From assembly GCF_037975245.1 (NCBI RefSeq), contig NC_092579.1:22328666-22392665 (forward strand): a stretch of DNA of 64,000 bases, read 5' to 3'. The notes beneath the pieces are model-generated. The model did not search any database, was not told the origin of the DNA, and saw nothing but the letters and a program-made list of their open reading frames with translations. Source of the DNA: Apostichopus japonicus (Eukaryota; Echinodermata; Holothuroidea; Aspidochirotida; Stichopodidae). A program made the position numbers and the translations under genes. Numbering within the stretch: position 1 is the first letter of the stretch; the number at the start of each line of letters is the position of its first letter. Positions 33,960 through 45,166 of this stretch are shown here, in pieces.

Positions 33960-36520
33960 AATAGATATCAAAATTTAGCTCTATTGTTTTTTTTTTCTTT
34001 TCGTTTTGGTAACAGTGTACTTACACAATTTGTCCAAATAAACGGAGTAGCTAAAAATAAAGATTTTTTAGTGAACTTATGTGAGCATATTTTATGGAAT
34101 TACACTATACACATAAATTCAAGTAAAATTTGAAGTGAGATTTTATTGATTTAAATTTTATCATTCAACTTACATCCTGATGGATCGGTGAATAGAATGA
34201 ACAAGAATTTTTTAGAGGTAAAGCTGAAAGTAGCTGTTTTTCCTTTGGTTTTCAAGCTTTTTACATGTCAGTGTACCTTGAATCATGACCAGAGCTAAGT
34301 TCTGTAGATTGTCGGGCGAATTTGCCGAACAAAATCCTAGAATTATAGGGGTTTGTTGCAGTGTTCTAAACGAGCCATGAATTAAGTCACCGACTTTCCA
34401 ATGCATATAGTGACTGACTTTATTTGGTTTCGAGTCTTTTCCCTATAAAACATCATAAAGACGACAATAATAGGCTTCTGTCCCGATTCTTGTATGCAAA
34501 GTATGCTAGACCTTTTTGTGTATTTCTAAATACAGACAACACTGAACAGCTATTAGGCAAACATTCCAATGAAATATCACATTTCAATGATAAAATCAAC
34601 AAGTAAGGGTTATATGATAGCAAAGGAAAGACCCAACCTCTGTGATCCACTTCCCGGCAAGAATGGAGTGTTTCGTCCGGTGAACAGACGTTACATTCGA
34701 TTACAAACATGTCTTGAGTTAGGAACAAGAAAAGGAAGATAATGTGTTCAACAAACCGTGCAGAATTTCCTTCTCTTCCTGGTATATCATTGTCACTTTA
34801 TCTGCTAGGGGAATGTCCCTTGAAATCCCCACGATTCTTAAAGGTCAAGTAAGATAGACTATAGTGACAATGAATAATAACTGTGCTTCGGCCTGGACAA
34901 AAAAGAAATACGTAACATTTTACTCATTGCTTCGAAAAAATGTTGCAGTCGTTTTGAACACACACAAAAAAAAATGTAGATGTTGAGAAATAAACACACA
35001 GGTGTGTTTAACATTCACACCGAGGACCCCATTGTTTTTTTCCATTGTTCAAATCCACGTACCCTAACCTTAACAATACCCCATAACAATAGTATTCTTT
35101 CGAGGACGTGGGGATTCTTTAGATATACATCCGAGGACCTGGCATTCTTTTGTTCAAGTCCTTGGTCAGAATATAAAACAAGTGCACACACACACACACA
35201 ACAAATTACAGCACCATTTTTGATATGTTCTCTGTTGCGGGAACAGTGTAATCATTTCCAAATGTCAAAAGCAGTTTAGTCGACATCCATGCTATTTGGA
35301 CTTAGATTCGTAAGAGTTTATTCAATTAAATTATTTACTTGCTGCAAATTATTTTTCCACTTTTTTGGAGGATATGACCTTTTTGTTTTTTAATTTTCAT
35401 CTTTGTGATTATGTAGGGTTTATCTATTGCTGCACATCGTGATTATGTCGGTACTTTAGGTATCGTGAAACAAACACATGAATATTACCAAGTTTACAGA
35501 GTAGAAAATCAACAAAACTGCATATTATAACGCATGCAGTATGTCTGTTTCAGTTTTCTCTCTTTCTTGCGCTTGCTTAGTCTATTTTCTAACAAAATGC
35601 AACTTTTTGTTCTCATCTTGAAATGGTTTATTTCAATGTCATGTGAAATTTAAACTCCATGGGTTGTGACTCTTCAAACTAATTAAAATGTATTTTTTTT
35701 CTTGTTATGTCTGTGATTCAATAAAAAAGGGGGTGGGGATGGGGGAAGAGCTGGGGTATATTGCACTATCATAGGTACCAAGATAAGAAGCCATAGTGTA
35801 AATCATACTGCATTACAGAGGTGTTTAGTGAGTTGAGTGTAGAAGTGCCTGGGGTGGGGGAGGGGGGAGGAGGAGGGTTACGGTACCTATAACATAGCAA
35901 TCCTTGTATCATTATTTTGTGCCTTTTTTTTATTGACATTATATGATAGAAGTTAAGTCGTTTGGGGATTGAAGTAATTATTTTAAAATTTTTGAATTAT
36001 GAAAGTATTCTTGTCAACTTTTTTCAATAATGAGGTACAGTATGTTAATTTGAAATATGATTTACATACACAATTTAATCTAAATATGATTAACATGTAC
36101 AATATCATCTATAGCGTTTTTATCTTATTTTACTTTTGTGTTATTCTGTCTTTCGTTTTTGTTCTTTGTTTTTTTTTTGGGGGGGGGGCGGGAGGGAGGG
36201 AGGTTGGTGTGAAAGTCAAACCTCCATATTTGTGACATACCCAAGGAGATTGCAATCAAAGGGTGTCATGAAGAAATTTCAAATGCTGGACAAATGTGAC
36301 ATGTAGTGATAAAAGATTTATGTATTAATTCTTGAATGAGAACTTTGCTTAGTATTTGTAAATATATTAGCAAAAATAAAGAGATCTGTCATAAATTGTA
36401 CATTTTGTTATATTCTTTATTACTCTTCTTGATTACTTGCATGAGAGGAGCTATCAATTGCTGGTACAGGCGTGGGTCAAGAGGTGGTTGGGGTGGGTGG
36501 GGAGGGGAAGGAGAGGTTGT

Positions 36521-36556
<36 letters not shown>

Positions 36557-37305
36557 TATATATATATACATCTTTAAAATGACAGCATAATTTGAATATT
36601 AATTATTGATCTCATGATTTAATATGAAAAGTGAGAATCTTTATTTTTGGTCCAAATTTGATCATTTTGTAATGATTTTGTCTTATGATTTTGTTAAAAT
36701 TCGACCAAAATCACGACTTTTTCAATTCTTCTCAATTGTTGCAGAGTACGTACGGTAACCTTAGTGTTATACAACATTAGTGTTTAAAGACAGTCCCGAT
36801 TTTAAAAATGACAGTATAATTTGAATATTAAATATTGACCTCATAATTAATATAGATTTTTTATTGAAGTGAAAATTCGAATAGAATTTCACTTTCAACA
36901 TGAGAGATATTTGCTGCTGAACCCTATGAATCGCTAAAAAAAATTATATTCTCCTAAAAAATATACCTACGGAAGCTCACAAATGCCATCTTAATATTTC
37001 ATACATTTACGAAAGCATCTCTTTTAGATCCACAGAATGAAAGTAAATTCTTTTTGTTGCAATCCTGATTAGAAATACTGTTTTCTTTCCAAAACAGTGA
37101 AGAGTGCATGTTGGTAACATGCTATTTGTGAAAAACTGAGTCGTGCCCTAATAAGGAGTGTTCTTTTATTCCCTTTTGTTATTTCCAAAGCAAAACAAAT
37201 ATCCCTTTGTTGAGACATTAAGAAGACTTACTATAGAAAGGGCCTTTTTGTTGCATATAGGAGAAGTTTCGACACTTCTATAGACGAATAAATGAGCCTA
37301 TAACT
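33960..37305. other. Intergenic, nothing recognised
   Basis: Low-GC unique sequence with G-rich runs (35730-35750, 35850-35875, 36179-36188) and a TA array at about 36523-36566. No coding exon or RNA gene was seen. Confidence 0.5.
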
Positions 37306-37835
37306 TAAGATGACCATATTTTCTGGACTGAAATCGGGGACATTTATTGCGTGACTGATATGGGGGAGGGGAAAATTTTGGAAAATTTTCAAGTGCCTCA
37401 GGTGCTTAGATGTAAAATGGTGATACTTAGAAGCACTTTTCAAATCAATTTTATTTTCAAAAATGTAGCTTTTTCCTAAATGAAATTCACTTACTTTACG
37501 TGGTTCTTTGAGAGCTTGTGATTTGCTCGTGCTCACACTATAAGTGTCGTTGTGTCGCTGTAGTTGCCAAGTATACGGTCGAAAGAGTGCCTGCAGGCTA
37601 GGACGATCTAGCATATATTTAACAGTGTTTCCACTGTACACTGGCCCACCTGAAATACTGGTTATAAGTTGACTAAATTTTGCTTTTACAATTATTTGAC
37701 TAATAATGTGTGATATTTTCGAAATTCCTGAACATTTTGACGAATCGGGGACATTTTCGGGGACACTTGTTCATCGGGGACAGCACACTGTAATCGGGGA
37801 CTGTCCCCGAAAATCTGGGACGTCTGGTCACCTTA
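37306..37835. mobile_element. hAT-like non-autonomous DNA transposon with 8-bp target duplication
   Basis: The left end reads TAAGATGACCA and the right end, on the opposite strand, TAAGGTGACCA: 11-bp termini with one mismatch. Weaker inverted similarity (CGGGGAC blocks) extends inward to about 40 bp. CTATAACT flanks the 530-bp element on both sides (37298-37305 and 37836-37843) as a perfect 8-bp direct repeat, the target-site length of hAT transposases. The right subterminal region has repeated TCGGGGAC/GTCCCCGA motifs, a possible transposase-binding array. A 136-codon minus-strand frame crosses the left half but carries no transposase motif I recognise. Confidence 0.8.
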
Positions 37836-38279
37836 CTATAACTGAGTGTTACTCTGCGTATATTACATTCAGCCTTTAATTGTGCGTCCGTTTCCAATCA
37901 CCGCATGTCCCTCTATACCTTCTTGCATTATACATTTCAATGGCAATATACAAAAGAAATTATTACCAAAGATACAAACGAGTTATATATTTAAAGCATG
38001 CATAAAGTAAAACAGAAACCAAAGGTACAAAAGATACTTTTTAAGAAAAAGTCGCCCAGGAAAGAACCTGGGCACGAAAACCAAACTACTGAACGACTGA
38101 TCCGCTTCTAACCCCAGTCCCCTTGCAAAGGTACAAAAGAGATATTTGAAGTATGAATAAAATACCAAGGCAAGCAGGCTGACAGACTGCTTGGCAAGAG
38201 CATACCATATAGATACAACCTTGTAACACTATAACAAAACTGTATGGTTAACATAACTGTATATATGTAAAGTATATAT

Positions 38280-38309
38280 ATTATATGTTATGTGTATGTT
38301 TATGTTTTG

Positions 38310-38342
<33 letters not shown>
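38280..38342. repeat. TA microsatellite
   Basis: TA array immediately left of the element that starts at 38343. Confidence 0.9.
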
Positions 38343-38345
<3 letters not shown>

Positions 38346-38681
38346 ATGGAGGTAAAAAATGGAGGTCTGTTCAAAGTATCTCTTTCGAGATCCGGCTTTA
38401 GGAATCACAAATGATTTTCGAGTTGGTTAGCATCATGTTTGATCTCTAGAGTAAGGCAAAATATGTCACCAAAAAACAGAAGTAGTATTGTTCGATACAG
38501 GTGACAAACGCCTACAGTGGAATTACGATCTTCCTTACCGGTTTCGAACCTCTGGACATACAATCAGCGTCCATAGCCTAGTGGTTAGGGTGTCCGCGTA
38601 CAGAGCGGGAGGCCCGTGGTTCGAATCCCGGTGGAGGCTGAAAGTTTTTTCACTGTTCTTGATTTTCCAACTCATTACGAT

Positions 38682-38719
<38 letters not shown>

Positions 38720-38720
38720 T
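38343..38720 (+). mobile_element. TA-embedded element with tRNA-like module, copy 1
   Basis: This segment matches 50832-51165 almost base for base over more than 300 bp. It starts with GCAATGGAGGTAAA directly after a TA array and dissolves into a TA array after 38690. In the middle, 38567-38640 is tRNA-like: acceptor-stem halves GCGTCCA and TGGAGGC, A-box TAGCCTAGTGGTTAGG, a CCGC/GCGG anticodon stem enclosing a seven-base loop GTACAGA with U33, and B-box GGTTCGAATCC. The right terminus is lost here but present in copy 2. Confidence 0.8.
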
Positions 38721-40629
38721 TATTGTTATTATTATATAACTTATTGTCATGTAATAGGATGGTATACGTTAACTTTTACTCTGTTAAACTGCTTAAAGTC
38801 CCTCATCGCTAGGTTGTCCTTATCCGCTATGCTATGCTAAATTTTTTCACACACAAATGCAGTTGGGTTCAATCCATTTAGGTAGCATACTTGGTTTTCC
38901 ATGCATCCAATGATCTCACACATATCAAATGTGTTAGAAACTGTATTGAAAAAAAAATGAAGAAATTAAACATATATAAAATCAGTAGAGAATCCATCTG
39001 CAATAAGTTAATTGTCGATTTATTCATTTGAACCTGGCTGCCAATATTTACAACGTTCAAAGAATAGTTCAAGTCAAAATTTCTTTTTGATATGTTTAAG
39101 AGGAACATAATCTAAGCATTCTAGTAAAATTTGCATTCAATTCCTATGTACCGATTTTGAGATATTGACCGTTGAAGTTGCCACCTTTCTTATACCAAAA
39201 GTGAGCTTGGAGCAAACATGTGTGATGTCATAGTTGCACACCACTGACAAATTATGTTGTGTGTTTTTTTCTTTATTTTTCAGTCTATTGATTTGACCTT
39301 GGATTGGATAGGGTAACTAGTTTGTCTGAAGGGGATGTGAAGTTTATAAAATAATATAACCTATGGTACACTCACATTATGGATGCATCCAATTGTGGAG
39401 TATAAAATAAGACGTACATTTTAAAGAAAAGCAAAACTTTTTTTTGCATAGATTGTCTAGATTATATGTTCCTCTTTCACATATCAAACAGAAAGTTTGA
39501 CCTGGACTATTCTTTTAAAGGATTGTGAATGAGACATTTGTTATGTTACGAATTCTTGTTACGTCACGCATAATATGACAAGGAAAAAAGTGGGGCATGA
39601 GCGATATAGTTATGTTCCTTTAGCTGTTCTTATTGACATGTTGATCTTTTGAATTTTCGTTTCTAGAAAATAGAATTTCATTTTATTAGAAATTCAAAGA
39701 GGGATAGAAGGGATTTATTTAGCCCTTCGTCTGCCTTACGTAACAAAGACGTGTCTTTACGTTCGTGCTAACGTGCGTCTCAAGTAATCTGCGAAATTTT
39801 CACATAAATTTGTTTAAAGAAATAGTTTCTTTTTTGTTGATTGTTGCCCTGTTGAATTTTCCCTACGTGTTTACTTATACCCCTTTCGTTTCCCTTTGCT
39901 TATGTCTCTGTGATACAGTGTACACCTACCACCCCTCATTGGGCCAGGTCTTATTATCGGTGCGAAACGGAGCATGTAGTCTTGTTCTTTCTTTAAAAAG
40001 TTCAAAATATACAAAAGCCCCCGATCGCAAATACTCGTTGATCAAGCAACTTTAGATTAGCTAGCCGCGAATATATTTTTTTCCGAAACAGGTTTGCAAT
40101 TACAGAGTTGTCAACTTTACGACGCGAGTTCACGAGTTTTGAATGAATATACGCCAAAACAGTAGTATGCACCCTGTACGAAACTTTCACAGTGCGATGT
40201 TATCGATTAATGCCTTCACAGAAAACTTTGATCAAAGTAGATCATACAATCATAACAAACTAATGTGCCAATTATGTCTAAACCGATTCCAAAGATACGA
40301 AAAGCTTCGGGTAATTTTGCAACGTTGCAACGAATGGATGCAGACATTTTGGTAACCTCGAAGTGAGGGTTTCTATGGTGATGACGTTACTTTCCCGATC
40401 AATCATGAGCGACTATTAACACACAATAGCAAACTTGTTTGGGGAGAAAAAAATTCGTTAGCCGGCCTCCCCTCCATTATCGGGCATAGTACTTATACGT
40501 TGTCGTAGTAGTGTACCCTTTGTGATCAATATTAAGAACAGTTTAATTCTACATTTTCTTGAACCGACAAACAGACCTGTAGAGTGAGTATACCATGCAC
40601 CGAGTACGAGTGTGAGGACAACGTCCCGA
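38721..40629. other. Intergenic with a diverged inverted repeat
   Basis: A left arm at about 39060-39114 (GATATGTTTAAGAGGAACAT) matches a right arm at about 39457-39514 on the opposite strand (GATATGTGAAAGAGGAACAT). Immediately inside the left arm, 39115-39165 resembles the arm of the palindrome at 43219. This is probably a transposon relic. No gene was recognised in the rest. Confidence 0.5.
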
Positions 40630-41103
40630 GTACACGTTAAATGTCCCGATGGTCCGAGTACAATTTCCCGATGGTCCGAGTACAATGTCCCGATGGTCCG
40701 AGTGCAATATCCCGATGGTATGAGTACAATGTCCCAATGGTCCGAGTACAATGTCACGATGGTCCGAGTAAAATGTCCCGATGGTCCGAGTAAAATGTCC
40801 CGATGGTCTGAGTACAATGTCCCGATGGTATGAGTGCCAATGTCCCGATGGTCCGAGTACAATGTCCCGATGGTCCGAGTACAATGTCCCGATGCTCCAA
40901 GTACAATGTCCCGATGGTCCGAGTACAATGTAGAGATGGTCCGAGTACAATGTCCAGATGGTCCGAGTACAATGTCCCGATGGTACGAGAACAATGTCCA
41001 GATGGTCCGAGTACAATGTCCAGATGGTCTGAGTACAACATCCCGATGGTCCGAGTACAATGTGCCGATAGTACCGAGTACAATGTTCCGATAAGAGTAC
41101 TAA
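40630..41103. repeat. 22-bp minisatellite
   Basis: About 21 copies of GTCCGAGTACAATGTCCCGATG with point changes at both ends. Open frames on both strands (up to 200 codons) come from the repeat. It lies 3' of the last recognised HYR-EGF exon, possibly in an intron. Confidence 0.95.
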
Positions 41104-41251
41104 TTACAAAGCCATCAGTACGAGTACATGATTTTCAATTTGGCTGAGTACGCGTACACACACATGTGTACTCGGAGTACACAAATATATACCTGTATCC
41201 GAATAAAAGACAACGAAGCACTATAAGTCTGCACACAATTAAGTCACTTAC

Positions 41252-42856
41252 CAGGTGTGTCGCAATTAATGCCAGTAAAATCTTCATCACAGAGGCATAT
41301 GTACCCATACACGTCGTGGTTCTCACATGTACCATTACTACACGGGTTGTTAAAACATTCATCAGTCCCTTCAAAGAAAATAACAGCAGTTTAAAAAAAT
41401 ATTAAAAATCAATCACAACGTAAGCAACGTTTATGTCTATATCAAACGGAATCTAATATATGGACACACGATAAGAAAAGTATACACAAACTATAAACAA
41501 ATGGAAGAAACATGATGTTTTGTTACCTATGGTAACCGTAAAGGAACAGTCTGCTGTATTGCCAAACGAGTCTACAGCGAAATATCCTTTGTAAGTGACC
41601 CCTAGGGGAAACAGAGGGCCGCGCGGACCTGCTTCTACTCTGGTAAACGATCTATTCAAGGCACTGACGATGATTGGGTCGTTCCATTCTATTGGTGGTA
41701 TCTGGCTCGCAAGCCGAACGTATTCATGAATGTCCTCCGGGCACTCGATTGAGAAAGTGTCTGTTTTGGGTGAAGAAAAGTATATTCATATCTCGTCGAA
41801 TCTCGTCTGCGTTTGATCATTGAAAAAGTCCACTTTCATGCCAACCCACAAGAAAGTGATAACTCTCTCTATGTCTCACCTCACACAACCGCGACGACTC
41901 CAATCTATATACCATGTATATTCTGTTTCAATTCGTATTCACCCAATAATATCATTAAATAACCTTTTTTTCAGAAGTGCTTTTCCAACGTTACTTTTCG
42001 GGAGTTATAAAATTTGTTGGAAAACAAAAACAAAAAACGAAGCAGTTCTTACCAACTACAGTTATGTTGAAAGAACAAATGGCTTGGAAATTTCCACTGT
42101 TGTCTGCGACAATATACTTAAATTGACTTACTTATTTGTTTTCTTTTATGATATATCTGATATTGTTCCATTAGATGACAAGAAATTAAGTTTGTTTTTA
42201 CAAAGGCATATACACACATATAAAGTTAGAAGCAGTATTTTAATTAAGGCTATCTATAACAGGTTAGTCCTCAAGATATGTTTTCATTTTCTAAAGTTTC
42301 TTTATTAAGAATGACAATAACTATGCCACTATAAGTCTTTGTTTATGTATAATACCGAATACGGCCGTTTTAAAAGCAACCAAAACAGGCAAAACAGGCA
42401 TGTATCAACTATATTTCCAAAATAATTGTATCATGCGTTGAGCAAGGTCTTGAATGTACGAGTTTTGCGAGGTTTCTGTGTGTGTGTGTGGGGGGGGGGG
42501 TTGCCCAGACCCCTGACCAATTGTTATATATATTTTTTCATTTACAAATTGCTATGGTAAGATTTGAGTGGAACCAACATCCATAGTATAGTTTTAACGT
42601 AAGCTCTACATGACCCACCTCACACCGCTCACCCCTACAGTATACTATCAAAGGTATACAACGGACTAAATTATTAAAATGTGATTTTAAGGCTCTCAAG
42701 AATTTCTTGAAAATTATAATTAACCGGTCCCTGTGTTCCTGTGTGAAACATATTCAAAAGCAAAGCTTACTTACCTTCTGACGACGTTTCGCTCCTAGAT
42801 GCGGACATGAGCAGCATCCAGTAACATAGTATGGCAGGGAACAATTTCGTCGTCAT
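41252..42856 (-). CDS. Secreted or cell-surface HYR-EGF domain protein (3' end not found)
   Basis: Exons on the minus strand are all in phase 1. Exon 1, 42856-42775, encodes MTTKLFPAILCYWMLLMSAS, a good signal peptide, and ends at a GTAAGT donor. A possible exon, 42130-42053, encodes only the tail of a HYR domain (YIVADNSGNFQAICSFNITV); its acceptor lacks a pyrimidine tract. The exon at 41760-41527 is a full 78-residue HYR domain (FSIECPEDIHEY to GYFAVDSFGNTADCSFTVTI). The exon at 41368-41252 is a calcium-binding-type EGF domain with six Cys (TDECFNNPCSNGTCEN, then YICLCDEDFTGINCDT). HYR domains occur in echinoderm hyalins and in adhesion and recognition proteins, often next to EGF, CCP or lectin modules. 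A further downstream exon is expected after the donor at 41251. Failing that, unspliced readthrough ends two codons later. Confidence 0.78.
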
Positions 42857-43218
42857 TTTGAGTCATACAGCAATGTGCAACTGTTTTCTTCTATAGCTTA
42901 TTCGGATCTCAATACATGTGTGCTATCTTTATCGTACCAACGCAACTGCTATATATAGATGTATAGAGCGTTTTGTATTATACTAAAACTCGTTTAGTTT
43001 ACAAACTATATTATATTGTTTGTTTTTTTTGGTGTAATTCGTCAGTGCGTGACGATTTTAATACAACTTTTATTTGTATCCGAAACAAAGAGCCTAGAGG
43101 TGCAAAGAAGGGATTCGAAAATGTTAAAGAAATTCGAAAAGCCTTCCTTTATATGAAAACTATTATAGTGAGACAGACCTTGATGTTGTTGATAGTGCTA
43201 TACTTGTGTAACATGTAA
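42857..43218. promoter_or_regulatory. 5' flank of the HYR-EGF gene
   Basis: About 360 bases upstream of the signal-peptide exon. The minus strand carries TATATAG near 42950-42957, about 95 bases before the ATG, a plausible core promoter. Nothing else was recognised. Confidence 0.35.
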
Positions 43219-43280
43219 GCATCATGGTGAAATTTGCATGTAATTCCTATATATAGCGTGTTCAAGATATATGTCACATG

Positions 43281-43356
<76 letters not shown>

Positions 43357-43424
43357 CATATGTGACAAATATATATCTTGAATACGCTATACTAAGGAAT
43401 TGCATGCAAATTTCACCATGATGC
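43219..43424. repeat. Palindrome of about 65-bp arms around a TA microsatellite
   Basis: The left arm from 43219 begins GCATCATGGTGAAATTTGCA and contains AATTCCTATATATAGCGTGTTCAAGATATA. The right arm ends TGCAAATTTCACCATGATGC at 43424 and is its reverse complement with a few changes. The centre is a TA array flanked by CACATGTATATA/CATATGTG. The structure could extrude a cruciform. Related sequence occurs once, non-palindromically, at about 39115-39165, so the arm belongs to a dispersed repeat. Confidence 0.85.
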
Positions 43425-43907
43425 TTATAGAATCATTACAGAATGTATGTTGCACATTCATCAATTCGAAAATAAATTTACCTTGGACCATCTATATCTG
43501 TCTTTATATTGAATTGTTGTGACTCCACGCAAGTTTCCGGAAGGAGGAATGGCAGCCAGAAGGCAACCGATTGTTCCCGCCTAAGAGATCAATACTAAAT
43601 TCGATCGATGAGGACAATAATACTTCCATATAAAATTTAAAAAAAAATACATAGAGATAGAACTACGGATATACTGTTGTTACTTCTATCACATTAAAAT
43701 ACGTCACATTTGTCGCATGCAAGGCCTGTTGTCAAATATAACCTTGCCGTTGTGAATTTTAAACCGAGCAGCTATATTATAGTCAATACCTTAATGTAGT
43801 TGGGTCGTTATAGAAGTTAATAGCGCCGCGGTCGTTAGCCAATATTTTCACTTTCCGAATTCCTTCTAAAACGAGAACGTCTATCAGGAGGTGTGTTAGA
43901 AAATTAT

Positions 43908-44139
43908 TTGTTTGTATGTATTGTAGATCCTTCTGCAAGCAGGAACGCGCGAAGAAGCCTCATTGGCTTATCAAAGCCGCAAGCTGACCGAAGTCAGTCT
44001 CTTAGATTCATATCTAACGTCCATGATTATGAATTGTCAACAACTCTGTAACTGGACGACATACATTAATCTTGGAGTGACTCGAACCTGGGACCTTATG
44101 ATTGGAAGGCACCGACGTTAACCACTGAGCTAAAACTCC
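43908..44139 (-). mobile_element. tRNA-derived SINE, family A, copy 2
   Basis: The reverse complement of this segment matches the copy at 7246-7496 along its whole length. The head is GGAGTTTTAGCTCAGTGG, the B-box is GGTTCGAGTCAC, the body contains GACTTCGGTCAGCTTGCGG, and the tail is AATACATACAAACAAA. A short deletion in the body separates the two copies. Confidence 0.85.
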
Positions 44140-44464
44140 ACATTATGACAGCAAAACAAATACATTTTGCCAAAAGTAAATAAATAAATAGTTTCTCTCC
44201 ATCTTCTTTTATTCGGTATTTGGACGTTCGCATGGTATTCATTGAACAAACACACTGCATAATTAAGTTACATAGATATACATGCATGCAATAACAAAAC
44301 CTTTCTATAACAACACATGTAGGCTACTGTCCTCTCTCAGCAAAAATGTCAATTAACATTTACTGTAAACAACTTGTATGAAACTCACTTATGATATTCA
44401 ATTAATGCTTCCATCAAATAGCATCCTATACATGAAAAGTATATCATTTTCTTTCTTACTAAGT

Positions 44465-44830
44465 CCGAAACTTGTGGTCTAAGGATTTCAGGTTCGAGCC
44501 CTGGCCAGATCATTACGTTGTGTCCTTGGGCAAGGCGCTTTATTTCCATTGCCTCTCTTCATCCAGGTGTATAAATGGGGACTTGCGAGGTAACTTGTAA
44601 ACATAGTTGTGTGCGCCGGTTTGTGGCTGCACCCTATGGGAAGTCCCCCGGGGGACACGTGGTTGTGGTGCACTGTGGTGCCCCAGGAGAGATTGATTGA
44701 ATTGTGCACACTTTGGTGTGTAGGTGTGACAAGTTACCAATGACCAGGGTTAAGTTGTTAAGTCGTGTGAGAGGGCCTTGGCCCTGAACAAGACTGTAAA
44801 CCTAAAATTATAATTATTATAGAAACGGAC
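44465..44830 (+). mobile_element. SINE, family C (B-box plus conserved central domain)
   Basis: GTGGTCTAAGG near 44473 and GGTTCGAGCCC at 44491 are decayed A- and B-boxes. TGTGTCCTTGGGCAAGGCGC and CATCCAGGTGTATAAATGGG follow, a block I recall from SINE-like repeats in many marine invertebrates. The element ends in an AATTATAATTATTAT tail near 44825. It lies between the HYR-EGF and lectin genes. Confidence 0.65.
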
Positions 44831-45166
44831 ATTTACCGAAAGCTGTGAGAATGCTATCCATATGAAATACCTTTGAGTTATCGCTTTTCTGTTCTAGACT
44901 TGAAGAGCGAATTTGAAATTTATACAAGAATTCATTTCACACAGATTACTCGCAGTTCAACTTCTTACTAACCAAATCAAATTTTAAATGAATAAAAAAA
45001 AAGAAGTGATAATACGAATGTCTTTGTAATACAGGATTAAATTCCTGAACGAGTATTTTGACCATGCTGCACAAACGTCTTTTATGAAAAGATTTCCTAA
45101 CTACAATATCCTTTACCTGGAACGAAGTTGCTATGAAATGAAAACTGCTTTGTGTGTTTTGTTTTT

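Noticed and set aside
37231-37641. 136-codon minus-strand frame over the hAT-like element
   Set aside because: It crosses the element boundary and target duplication, so it cannot be an element gene as read. No transposase motif.
38567-38640. Functional tRNA gene
   Set aside because: The same module recurs at 51042 inside a longer shared repeat, so it is part of a mobile element despite a good fold.
40630-41103. Possible CRISPR array
   Set aside because: Unit and period are 22 bp with no unique spacers, in an animal genome. It is a minisatellite.
40458-41147. 200-codon repetitive frame and its opposites
   Set aside because: Translation of the 22-bp minisatellite. Several overlapping frames on both strands.
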